Assembly: GCA_023446735.1 (NCBI GenBank)
Contig: JAEXPQ010000046.1
Location: forward strand, 1 to 33,547
Length of the DNA: 33,547 nt
From: Verrucomicrobiota bacterium
GTDB taxonomy: Bacteria; Verrucomicrobiota; Verrucomicrobiia; Opitutales; Opitutaceae
Reading direction: 5' to 3'
Shown here: one piece after another, positions 1 through 6,826 of the stretch
How the letters are laid out: every line of letters begins with the position of its first letter
Numbering within the stretch: the stretch's first letter is position 1
Program-made: the position numbers and the translations under genes
The notes under the pieces: generated by a model
What the model saw: only the letters and a program-made list of their open reading frames with translations
Database searches by the model: none
Told to the model about the DNA's origin: nothing

Positions 1-292
1 TCGCGAGGCGCTGCGCCTCGCCCCGCGCCTCGTGGAGGCCCGGATCGGGCTCGGTGTGCTCGCGCTCAAGGCCGGCGACGACGCGGAGGCCGCCACGCAG
101 CTGGCGGCGGTGGTCGCCGCCGGGCGGGCGACGCCGGCCGTGCACAACAACCTCGGGATCGCGCTCGCGCGGTCCGGGCGCGTCGAGGAGGCGCTCGACC
201 AGTTCCGCGCGGCGGTGCGGCTGGATCCGCAGTTCGGTGACGCGCGCGAGAATCTCTCGCGCCTCGAGGCGGCGTTGGGCGGCGGACGCTGA
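1..292 (+). CDS. TPR-repeat protein, C-terminal end (5' truncated by window)
   Basis: The open frame runs in from the left edge and ends at TGA 290-292. The visible 96 residues contain two helix-turn-helix tetratricopeptide units; the last has the usual pattern of N-N-L-G-A-L-G-R-E-A-A-L-P residues (VHNNLGIALARSGRVEEAL, then AAVRLDPQFGDAREN). TPR domains are protein-interaction scaffolds, so the partner and role cannot be read from this piece. A GTG at position 32 could be taken as a start, but the TPR pattern continues upstream of it (REALRLAPRLVEA), so the gene begins outside the window. It converges with the OPT transporter gene, and a perfect hairpin lies between the two stop codons. Confidence 0.8.
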   Translation, partial: REALRLAPRLVEARIGLGVLALKAGDDAEAATQLAAVVAAGRATPAVHNNLGIALARSGRVEEALDQFRAAVRLDPQFGDARENLSRLEAALGGGR

Positions 293-298
293 ACGGGG

Positions 299-317
299 CC
301 GGCGGTGCGACCGCCGG
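299..317. terminator. Convergent-gene hairpin, probable bidirectional terminator
   Basis: CCGGCGGT at 299-306 and ACCGCCGG at 310-317 form a perfect 8-bp GC-rich stem with a 3-nt loop. The hairpin fills the gap between the TPR stop (292) and the stop codon of the convergent transporter (318-320). There is no U-tract on either side, so classical intrinsic termination is not certain. Confidence 0.55.
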
Positions 318-2294
318 TCAGAGCAGCACGTTGAGGATCGCGTTGCCGATACCGATGAGCGCGGCGCCCGAGATCAGGCCGGCGCAGATCGGCTCGCAGC
401 CCTCCACCCAGAACTGGTAGCCTCGCGTGCCGGCGACCTTCTGGCGACGGCCGAACCACCAGAAGAGCAGCGCGCCGACCCACATCGTGAAGCTTGCCTC
501 CGGCGGCAGCACGACGCCCAGGCCGATCGAAACGGCGGAAAGCGGGAAACGGCCTTTGGTCGCGATGCGCGCGATCTCGAAGGCGGCGGCGGCGAGCGCG
601 GCGACGGCCATCGAGACGAGGGCGGAGGTGGGCAGGCTCTTGAGGCCGTGCGCGATCAGGTCGGCCACGCCTTTCCATTGCACCGCGGCGGGGAAGGCGA
701 ACTGGTCGGAGATCATCGTGCTCACCGAGCGGGTACCATCGGCCTGCGGCGGCAGGAACAGCAGGTAGAACAGCGGCACGGCGGCGAGCGAGCCGGCGAT
801 GATGCCGATCACGTGGCCGACGGCCTGTTGACGCGGTTTCGCGCCGAGCATGTAGCCGGGTTTGATGTCGGAGAGGAGGTTCGCGGCGTTGGAGGCGATC
901 TCGGAGGTCATGCCGGCGGGGATGAGGTTGCTCGCCGGGTTCGAACGGTCGATCGCGCCCATGGTGAACTGCGTGATCTTGGAGAGCGCGCCGGTGGGCG
1001 TCCAGGAGGTGAGCGCCATGGCGTTGGTGCAGATGACGGTGAGGACCGCGATCAACGGGAACGAGACCAACGCCAGCAGCCACGGTACGCCGAAGTAGGT
1101 GTGCGACACCCACGCCCCCGCGGCGATGCCGATGGGCAGGCCCACGTACGACACCCAGAGCGGCACCTCGATGTGCGCGAGCACGTCGGGGCCGGACCCG
1201 GCGGCCGCGCGCTTGCGGCGGAAGAGGCCCTTGAAGAGGTCCGGTTTGCCGAGCAGGCCCACGAGGGAGCCGACGATCATCATCGTGACGCCCCACCACA
1301 GCGCCCACTGGTTCACGATTTCCGTGCGCGAGATCGCGATGGTCGAACCGTCGGCGGCGACGCGGGCGACGATGTCGCCGTTGCGGATCATGAGGGGGGC
1401 GAGGATGAAGAAATTGACGAAGGCGCCGAGCATCACGCTGGAGGCGACGCGGATGCCCATGAGCCCGCCCACGCCGAGCATCGCGGCGTCTAGCGTGAGG
1501 CGGAGGCCGAGCTGGCGGATATCCGTTCCGAGGATGCGCGGGGTCCACCAGTGCAGGCGGGCGGCGAGGTCGTAGTAGTAGGTGTCGAGGCGCTCGTGGA
1601 GGTGCCACGGCTCGGTCAGGCCCGCCCAGCGGTGGAGCTGGAGGATCTTGAACTGGACCAGGCGCATCCAACCGTCGCTGACGAGCATCTGGTAGAGCGC
1701 GGTGGCGCCGGCGGTGAGGCCGAGCAGGCGGGCCTTGAGGACTCCCTCGTCGCCCTTGCCGTGGTAGAGCGCGTCGAGGACCACGCCGCAGGCGCGTCCC
1801 TCCGGGAAGGGCATCTGCTCCTCGTTGATGAAGCGGCGCTTGAGCGGGAAGGCGAGCAGGACGCCGATGAGGGCGACCACGACCAGCCAGATGATCAGGT
1901 CGACCGCGGGCGGCACGGCGCCGGTGACGAGCATGTACGCCGCCAGCGCGGAGATCAGTGGGGCGGTCATGTAGCCCGCGGCGGTGGCGATGGACTGGGT
2001 GCAGTTGTTCTCGAGGATGGTGAAGTCGGCCGCGAGGCCGGCGCGGGCGAGGCCGCGGTAGAGCGCGAAGGCGAGGATGACCGAGGTGAGCCCGACGCCC
2101 ACGGAGATGCCGGTCTTGGCGCCGATGTAGAGGTTGGTGGCCGCGAGGATGCCGCCGAGGATGAAGCCGGTCGCCGCGGAGCGCAGGGTGAGCTGCGCCA
2201 TGTCGCCGCGGAAGACGTTCTCGAACCACCAGCGGTCCTTCTGTTCGCGGGTCCAGGAGGCGATCTGTTCGTCGGAGAGTTGGGGCAGCGGCAT
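318..2294 (-). CDS. OPT superfamily oligopeptide transporter
   Basis: This is an integral membrane transporter of 658 residues, in the usual range for prokaryotic OPT proteins, which import oligopeptides or metal chelates. Many hydrophobic segments are visible. The first follows the family-like stretch LRSAATGFILGGILAATNLY near residues 35-55, and the loop motif QMPFPEGRACGVVLDAL near residue 160 corresponds to the conserved (L/M)PxPEG signature. The stretch ending the protein (GAALIGIGNAILNVLL) is also membrane-like. I chose the ATG at 2294 (MPLPQLSDEQ); an in-frame start at 2393 would add a 33-residue Pro/Ser/Arg-rich tail that does not look like a membrane protein N-terminus. No clear Shine-Dalgarno site precedes the chosen ATG. 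The substrate cannot be told from sequence. It is a stand-alone gene facing the TPR gene. Confidence 0.9.
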   Translation of the reverse strand: MPLPQLSDEQIASWTREQKDRWWFENVFRGDMAQLTLRSAATGFILGGILAATNLYIGAKTGISVGVGLTSVILAFALYRGLARAGLAADFTILENNCTQSIATAAGYMTAPLISALAAYMLVTGAVPPAVDLIIWLVVVALIGVLLAFPLKRRFINEEQMPFPEGRACGVVLDALYHGKGDEGVLKARLLGLTAGATALYQMLVSDGWMRLVQFKILQLHRWAGLTEPWHLHERLDTYYYDLAARLHWWTPRILGTDIRQLGLRLTLDAAMLGVGGLMGIRVASSVMLGAFVNFFILAPLMIRNGDIVARVAADGSTIAISRTEIVNQWALWWGVTMMIVGSLVGLLGKPDLFKGLFRRKRAAAGSGPDVLAHIEVPLWVSYVGLPIGIAAGAWVSHTYFGVPWLLALVSFPLIAVLTVICTNAMALTSWTPTGALSKITQFTMGAIDRSNPASNLIPAGMTSEIASNAANLLSDIKPGYMLGAKPRQQAVGHVIGIIAGSLAAVPLFYLLFLPPQADGTRSVSTMISDQFAFPAAVQWKGVADLIAHGLKSLPTSALVSMAVAALAAAAFEIARIATKGRFPLSAVSIGLGVVLPPEASFTMWVGALLFWWFGRRQKVAGTRGYQFWVEGCEPICAGLISGAALIGIGNAILNVLL

Positions 2295-3021
2295 GGTCGG
2301 GTGGGGGAGAGGAGCGGTGATCGGTCGATGGACGGAGGCGGACCGCGAAGTCGGCGGTGGTGGGCTTCGCCGGTTGCAGGAATCAGGCCGCAACCCGGGA
2401 CGGCGGCGAGGAATTTTTCTGAAACGTCTCCGCCCCTGGCTCGCCGCACGAGGTGCTGAATCCTGGCGCCAACAAATCCAGGATCATCTCATCGCCGCCG
2501 TGCAGAACATCGCCATCCTCGCCGGCGCTGTGTCCGCCGGTGTCGGAGCGAGGCTACCGCGCGGGCCCACCGCCGGCCGCGGCACGGGTGTCGCCGCTTT
2601 TGCGCGCGGATCCCGGGCCCAATGCCACTGCGGCGCCTGGTCTCACGCGCTGTTGTTCGACGAAACCGGCGTTCGTCTTGCGGCGTAACTAGAAATCGGA
2701 TCAGGTCACTTCTCTGCCCTGCCTATTTGGGCAGCAGCCCCGCTGACTCTTGACAAGGGGTGCTTGACGGCGGAGGGCGGGCGGCAGGTGTCCCGGGCCT
2801 AATTGACGTCGGCTTTTTGGCCGAAGTGATGTCTTAGGTTTTTCGGGCCGCTTACCGCACTGACGTCGGAGAATTTGGCCGCGGGCATCGTAGCTTCTGG
2901 GCGGGCTGCGATGATCGCGGCTGCGGGGGCGGAGCGCATGACGATGGCAAAGAACCCTTCGGCGGGTTCGACCGGCGCACCAGCCTTTGCGAGGAATGCC
3001 ATGGCACGCGGTTCTCGGGCG
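2295..3021. other. 727-bp region without a convincing gene
   Basis: Several short open frames exist here but none has a recognisable domain. A hairpin with a 6-bp stem (CTGCCC 2714-2719, GGGCAG 2729-2734) lies in the middle. A 67-codon minus-strand frame (2799-3002) follows 19 nt after yoeB; it lacks a ribosome binding site and has no domain I recognise. The region probably carries the transporter promoter on its left side. Confidence 0.4.
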
Positions 3022-3276
3022 TCAGTAGTGGTACCGAAGTTGTGCGATGAGCAGGTCGTTCTTCTCGATCTTGTAGACCATGCGGTGTTCGTCGGTGATT
3101 CGGCGGGACCAAAAGCCGGCCAGTGCATACCGCAGCGGTTCCGGTTTGCCGATCCCCGAGAACGGGTTCCGCGTTGTGTCCTTGATGAGATCGTGGATGC
3201 GCCGGACCGCTCGCTGATCGGTCTCCTGCCAATAGAGGTAATCCTCCCACGCCTCCGGAGCGAAGATCAGTCTCAT
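3022..3276 (-). CDS. yoeB: YoeB-type mRNA interferase toxin (type II TA)
   Basis: This 84-residue protein has exactly the length of E. coli YoeB and matches it through its whole length. YoeB binds the ribosome and cleaves mRNA at the A site, stopping translation until the antitoxin is restored. The residues known to matter in YoeB are in register: Glu46 (in GKPEP), Arg65 (in DEHRMVY), His83 and Tyr84 (C-terminal RYHY). The motifs DYLYWQETD and GFWSRRITDEHR are nearly identical to the E. coli protein. The ATG overlaps the antitoxin stop by four bases (ATGA, 3273-3276), so the two genes are translationally coupled. With all catalytic residues present the toxin is probably active. Confidence 0.96.
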   Translation of the reverse strand: MRLIFAPEAWEDYLYWQETDQRAVRRIHDLIKDTTRNPFSGIGKPEPLRYALAGFWSRRITDEHRMVYKIEKNDLLIAQLRYHY

Positions 3277-3536
3277 GCTTCGGCGAAGTTGAGCTTGCGC
3301 TCCTTGCCCTTGCCTCGGGCAAGCGAGTCCACGGCCGATATCAATCGGCGAGCATTGGCCGGGCTGCGGAGCAGGTGAGCCGTCTCCTCAAGTTGGTGGA
3401 ACTCCTCGAGGGAGAGCATGACGACAGCCTGCTGCTTGCCTGAGCGCGTGATCGTGATCGGCGCGCGGTTGGCGCAGACGCGATCCATCGTGGTGGCGAG
3501 GCTTTCGCGAGCGGCGGTGTAGGTGATGGCTTCCAT
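3273..3536 (-). CDS. yefM: YefM-type antitoxin (Phd/YefM family)
   Basis: This is an 87-residue Phd/YefM-family antitoxin: the N-terminal half dimerises and binds DNA, and the C-terminal tail wraps the YoeB toxin. Visible family features are the start MEAITYTAARESLATTMDRV, the core PITITRSGKQQAVVMLSLEE and the toxin-binding region LEETAHLLRSPANARRL. I chose the ATG at 3536 because the family typically begins directly with this strand; a GTG at 3542 would add two residues. Immediately upstream lies a palindrome with TGTACA at its core, matching the operator type this family recognises, so autorepression together with YoeB is expected. Confidence 0.95.
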   Translation of the reverse strand: MEAITYTAARESLATTMDRVCANRAPITITRSGKQQAVVMLSLEEFHQLEETAHLLRSPANARRLISAVDSLARGKGKERKLNFAEA

Positions 3537-3537
3537 T

Positions 3538-3566
3538 TGCACAGGATTGTGGACCTGTACAGGATT
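3538..3566 (-). promoter_or_regulatory. yefM-yoeB operator with TGTACA core
   Basis: CCTGTACAGG (3554-3563) is a perfect 10-bp palindrome with a TGTACA core. An 11-nt element, TG(T/C)ACAGGATT, occurs twice as a direct repeat (3538-3548 and 3556-3566), the copy next to the start codon being an imperfect half. YefM proteins are known to bind a pair of palindromes with TGTACA cores, one long and one short, so this is the likely autoregulatory site. The promoter should overlap it, but I cannot assign its hexamers confidently. Confidence 0.75.
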
Positions 3567-3599
3567 CTGTCAATGCGAGCTACTTCCCGGCCCCCTCGT

Positions 3600-3800
3600 T
3601 CGCCGTGTCGCAACGGCACCCATCCTCCACCCACGATGAAGACGGCAACCGCATCGGCGACGAGCACCGGACCTACCAATGGGACGCCGAGAACCGCCTC
3701 ATCCGGCGGGAGGGCCGCAGCGGCCCCCACCCGGCGGCGCCTCGATTGCAGCTACGATCACCAAGCGCGCCGGGGCACCAGGCGCGTCAACCACGGCCGC
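3600..3800 (+). pseudogene. RHS/YD-repeat protein remnant
   Basis: Frame 2 encodes THDEDGNRIGDEHRTYQWDAENRLI, which is the classic end of an RHS/YD repeat (YDxDGN...WDAENRL). After about 35 further codons the expected continuation (FxYDxQGRRxxKRV) appears in a different frame from 3741 as SYDHQARRGTRRV, so there is at least one frameshift. There is no upstream repeat array and no full-length frame, so this is a dead fragment of a large secreted polymorphic-toxin-like or wall-associated protein. It ends against the rho stop codon on the other strand. A perfect GC hairpin (3712-3726) lies inside it and could serve rho as a terminator. Confidence 0.75.
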
Positions 3801-5000
3801 TCAGCGGGCGATGAGCTTGAGGAACTCCTCGTTGCTCTTCGTCTTGCTCAGGCGGGTGATCATCGTCTCGGAGGCCTCCTCGATGCGCGCGGTGACGAGG
3901 GCGCGGCGGAAGAAGTGGATCGCCTCGAGCTCCTTGGCGGGAATGAGCAGCTCCTCGCGGCGGGTGCCGGACGCGGCCACGTTGATCGCGGGCCAGATGC
4001 GCATCTCGGCGACCTTGCGGTCGAGCACCATCTCCATGTTGCCAGTACCCTTGAACTCCTGGAAGATGACTTCGTCCATCCGGCTGCCGGTCTCGATGAG
4101 CGCGGAGGCGAGGATGGTGAGGCTGCCGGCCTCCTCGGTGTTGCGCGCGGCGGCGAAGAGCTGCCGGGGCTTCTCGAGGGCGCGGGAGTCGACGCCGCCC
4201 GACATCGTCTTGCCGCCGGAGCGCGCGTTGTTGTGCGCGCGGGCGAGGCGGGTGATCGAGTCGAGCAGGATGAGCACGTGGCGGCCGGCCTCGACCAGGC
4301 GCTTGGCGCGCTCGATGCAAAGGTCGGCGACGCGCAGGTGGTTCTGGAGCGGCTCGTCGTTGGACGAAGCCCAGACCTCGGCGCCGGGCACGCTGCGGCG
4401 GAAATCGGTGACCTCCTCGGGGCGCTCGTCGACCAGAAGGATCATGACGTGCAACTCGGGATGGTTCTCGAGCGCGCCGAAGGCGATGTCGCGCAACAGC
4501 GTGGTCTTGCCGGTACGCGGCGGGGCGACGATGAGGCCGCGCGTGCCCTTGCCGACGGGGCAGAACAGATCCATCGCGCGCACGGTCATGCGATGGTCCT
4601 TGGTCTCGAGCTTGATCTGCTTGTCGGGAGTGATGGTGGTGAGCTGCGTGAAGTCGGCCATGCGCAGCCGTTCGTCGACCGACAGGCCGTCGATCTTCTC
4701 GATGAAGCGCACCTTCGGGTTGGGGAAGCGCGGGTCGGGGTTGGCGATGGCCTCGATGAGGCTGCCCTGCTTGAGCTTGAAGCGGCGGACGAGTTCCTTG
4801 GGGAGATAGGGATCGGTCGGGCGGATCTTGCCGCACTTCGCCGGATCGAGGAGCGAGCCCGCCTTGTCGTTGGAGAGATCGAGGATGCCCTGCACGCGGA
4901 TTTCGTTGGGTGCGAGGGTGCCGGGCTGCTGCGGCGCCGGGGCGGGGGATTGCTGGGCGGGAGCGGCGGACGGCGGAATGGGCTGCTGATTGTTTTCCAT
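3801..5000 (-). CDS. rho: Transcription termination factor Rho (atypical N-terminus)
   Basis: This 399-residue protein has a full Rho ATPase core: Walker A APPRTGKTTLL, Walker B MILLVDERPEEVTDF, the Q-loop region SGGVDSRALEKPRQLFAAAR and the C-terminal stretch EFKGTGNMEMVLDRK...SGTRREELL. Rho is a hexameric RNA helicase that ends untranslated transcripts. The N-terminus is odd. The first 30 residues are Pro/Gln/Ala-rich, and the helical Rho_N subdomain is absent. Where E. coli Rho has the RNA-binding GFGFLR of its cold-shock fold, this protein reads KAGSLL in alignment, followed by a well-aligned (P)xxLVRRFKLKQGSLIEA. The primary RNA site has therefore lost its aromatic residues. I chose the ATG at 5000; upstream codons in frame look non-coding. 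A long leader may precede it. Confidence 0.93.
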   Translation of the reverse strand: MENNQQPIPPSAAPAQQSPAPAPQQPGTLAPNEIRVQGILDLSNDKAGSLLDPAKCGKIRPTDPYLPKELVRRFKLKQGSLIEAIANPDPRFPNPKVRFIEKIDGLSVDERLRMADFTQLTTITPDKQIKLETKDHRMTVRAMDLFCPVGKGTRGLIVAPPRTGKTTLLRDIAFGALENHPELHVMILLVDERPEEVTDFRRSVPGAEVWASSNDEPLQNHLRVADLCIERAKRLVEAGRHVLILLDSITRLARAHNNARSGGKTMSGGVDSRALEKPRQLFAAARNTEEAGSLTILASALIETGSRMDEVIFQEFKGTGNMEMVLDRKVAEMRIWPAINVAASGTRREELLIPAKELEAIHFFRRALVTARIEEASETMITRLSKTKSNEEFLKLIAR

Positions 5001-5199
5001 GATACGTGGTGACGAAACGACCGGGTCTTGGTTCCGGGCAAATCGAGCCAGCGCGGGAAACGTGAAAACGTCCTCGACGCTCAACCTGAATCGCACCTTT
5101 GAACGACCGGACGAGGTTGTCGGGTCTCCCGGGAGGACGTGGTTTTCAAACCTTCTCCCGGGCTCAGGAGCCAAGCCGCAAGCGGCTGTTTCGCTTCGG

Positions 5200-5227
5200 A
5201 CCGTAGGGTTGGCCTCGACGCTGTCAA
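5200..5227 (-). promoter_or_regulatory. Candidate rho promoter
   Basis: On the minus strand, a perfect TTGACA (5227-5222) is followed after 16 bp by TACGGT (5205-5200), a weak -10. If used, it gives rho a leader of roughly 190 nt, which would fit the known tendency of rho genes to have long, autoregulated leaders. A short hairpin, AGCCG-CAAG-CGGCT (5174-5187), would lie near the start of this leader. This is a motif match only. Confidence 0.3.
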
Positions 5228-5406
5228 TGCTGGGAATGGGAGTTTTGCAGCGGTCCACGCTTCTCCGTCCGCCGCCGGATGGGTGTTTCCCGGGCGCGAG
5301 GGATCCGGAATACGACGCCACTGCGGTCGACGATGCGACCGGAGCCGCGGTTGCGCGGCGCATCTGGGGACGCGAATTGGTGGCCTCGCTTAACACCCCC
5401 TGTCGC

Positions 5407-6804
5407 ATGAGATCCGTCCTCCTTCTTGTTGCTCTCGCCGGCGCGCTCGCGTCGGCTTCCGGCGTCGGCGCCGAAGCCGCGATCGACTACTCGCGTCCGA
5501 CCGAGGCCGTGAGCGCCGTGCCGGAGTATCCGGTCGCCTATGTGGTGCCGGCCCCGGAAGACGTGCAGGCGGCCCTCGGGTGTATCCGCGAGAATGTGTT
5601 CGCGCGCACCTCGCTCAAGGTCTTCGACAACGCCACCGGCGGGGAGCTCACCGATCCCGCCCAACTGACCGCGACCGCGGTGCTCGACGGGCGGTACGGC
5701 GGCCTGAACCGCTGGGACTACACCAACGGCGTCATCCTGTCCGGTTTCCTGCGCGCGGCCGACGTGACCGGCGATCCTGCGTATCTTGAGTACAACGTCC
5801 GGTTCTACGACTTCGTCTTCACCTGGATGCCGGCCTTCCGCGCGCGCGAGGAGCGCACGGGCCAGCGCAGCGAGTTCAGCAAGATGGTGCACATGGCCGC
5901 GCTCGACCACTGCGGCTCGATCACCGCGGCGCTCATCCAGACCCAGCTGCGGCACCCCGATCCGCGCTTCCGCCAGTGGATCGACGTCGTCGACACCTAC
6001 ATCTCGACGCAACAGTTCCGTTTCGAGGATGGCACGCTCGCCCGCCAGCGGCCGCAGCCGCGCGCGCTGTGGACCGACGATTTCTACATGTCGATCCCGT
6101 TCCTGGCGCAGATGGGCAAGCTCACCGGCGACACGAAATACTGGGACGACGCCGTGCGCCAGGTGGTGCTACTCTCGGCGCGGCTCTTCGTGCCGGAGAA
6201 GGGGCTCTACGCCCACGGCTGGAGCGAGAACGCGCATCCGTACAGCCCTCGGTTCTACTGGGGCCGCGCCAACGGCTGGGCGATCATGGCGATGGCGGAG
6301 CTGCTCGAGGTGCTGCCCGCCGACTACCGCGGGCGCGCCGAGGTGCTCCATCTCTATCGCACGCACCTGCGCACACTCGTCGAGCTGCAACACGGCACCG
6401 GGCTCTGGCACAACCTCCTCGACAAGCCGGAGACGTATCTCGAAACCTCTGCCAGCGCGATGTTCGTGTACGGGCTGGCCAAGGGCGTGAACGAGGGCTG
6501 GCTGCCGTCCTCCTACGCGCCGGCGGCGATCATCGGCTGGAACGGTGTCGCCACCAAGATCCTCCCCGACGGCCGTGTGGCCGACATCTGCGAGGGCACG
6601 ACCTACGCCAACGACAACGCCTACTATTTCCACCGCGGCGCTGGAGCCGACACGACGTTCTTCGGCTCGGTGATCTACGCCGGTGCCGAGATGATCCGGT
6701 TGCTGCGCAACTCGGAGCTGGCCATTGCGCCGCCGACTCCGAGGGCGGTGAACAGCGCCATCCATGTGCGCCGGGCCGAAGACCTGGAACGGGTGAAACA
6801 CTAG
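5407..6804 (+). CDS. GH105/GH88-type unsaturated uronyl hydrolase (YteR-like), secreted
   Basis: This is a 465-residue (alpha/alpha)6-barrel glycosidase. GH105 enzymes remove the unsaturated uronic acid left by rhamnogalacturonan or related lyases. Residues 1-22 form a signal peptide (RSVLLLVALAGALASASGVGAEA), so it acts outside the cytoplasm. Family features are WTDDFYMSIPFLAQMGKLTGD, with the Asp pair at 224-225 as probable catalytic acid, and YWGRANGWAIMAMAELLEVLP near residue 287. The stretch ICEGTTYANDNAYYFHR fits the C-terminal substrate-side loop. I chose the ATG at 5407, which puts the signal peptide at the N-terminus; the open frame extends to 4990 but upstream translation is not protein-like. 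The next gene follows after 22 nt, so they are probably co-transcribed. Confidence 0.88.
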   Translation: MRSVLLLVALAGALASASGVGAEAAIDYSRPTEAVSAVPEYPVAYVVPAPEDVQAALGCIRENVFARTSLKVFDNATGGELTDPAQLTATAVLDGRYGGLNRWDYTNGVILSGFLRAADVTGDPAYLEYNVRFYDFVFTWMPAFRAREERTGQRSEFSKMVHMAALDHCGSITAALIQTQLRHPDPRFRQWIDVVDTYISTQQFRFEDGTLARQRPQPRALWTDDFYMSIPFLAQMGKLTGDTKYWDDAVRQVVLLSARLFVPEKGLYAHGWSENAHPYSPRFYWGRANGWAIMAMAELLEVLPADYRGRAEVLHLYRTHLRTLVELQHGTGLWHNLLDKPETYLETSASAMFVYGLAKGVNEGWLPSSYAPAAIIGWNGVATKILPDGRVADICEGTTYANDNAYYFHRGAGADTTFFGSVIYAGAEMIRLLRNSELAIAPPTPRAVNSAIHVRRAEDLERVKH

Positions 6805-6826
6805 AGCCGCAGCGAGGGACCTGATC

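Noticed and set aside
54..1493. Long plus-strand open frame over the OPT gene
   Set aside because: It is an Arg/Gly/Glu-rich antisense shadow of the membrane transporter, with no domain and high GC explaining the absence of stops.
2134..2692. Plus-strand frames in the region right of the OPT gene
   Set aside because: The translations are low-complexity, partly antisense to the transporter, and show no domain.
2799..3002. 67-codon minus-strand frame after yoeB
   Set aside because: No ribosome binding site and no recognisable family; kept only as a remark on the gene-free region.
3537..5012. Plus-strand frame of 491 codons over rho
   Set aside because: Antisense shadow of rho; only its first part coincides with the real RHS remnant.
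5174..5187. Riboswitch in the rho leader
   Set aside because: Only a short hairpin is visible; nothing resembles a known aptamer.
4990..5406. N-terminal extension of the GH105 protein
   Set aside because: The signal peptide begins at 5407; the extension would bury it and is compositionally non-coding.
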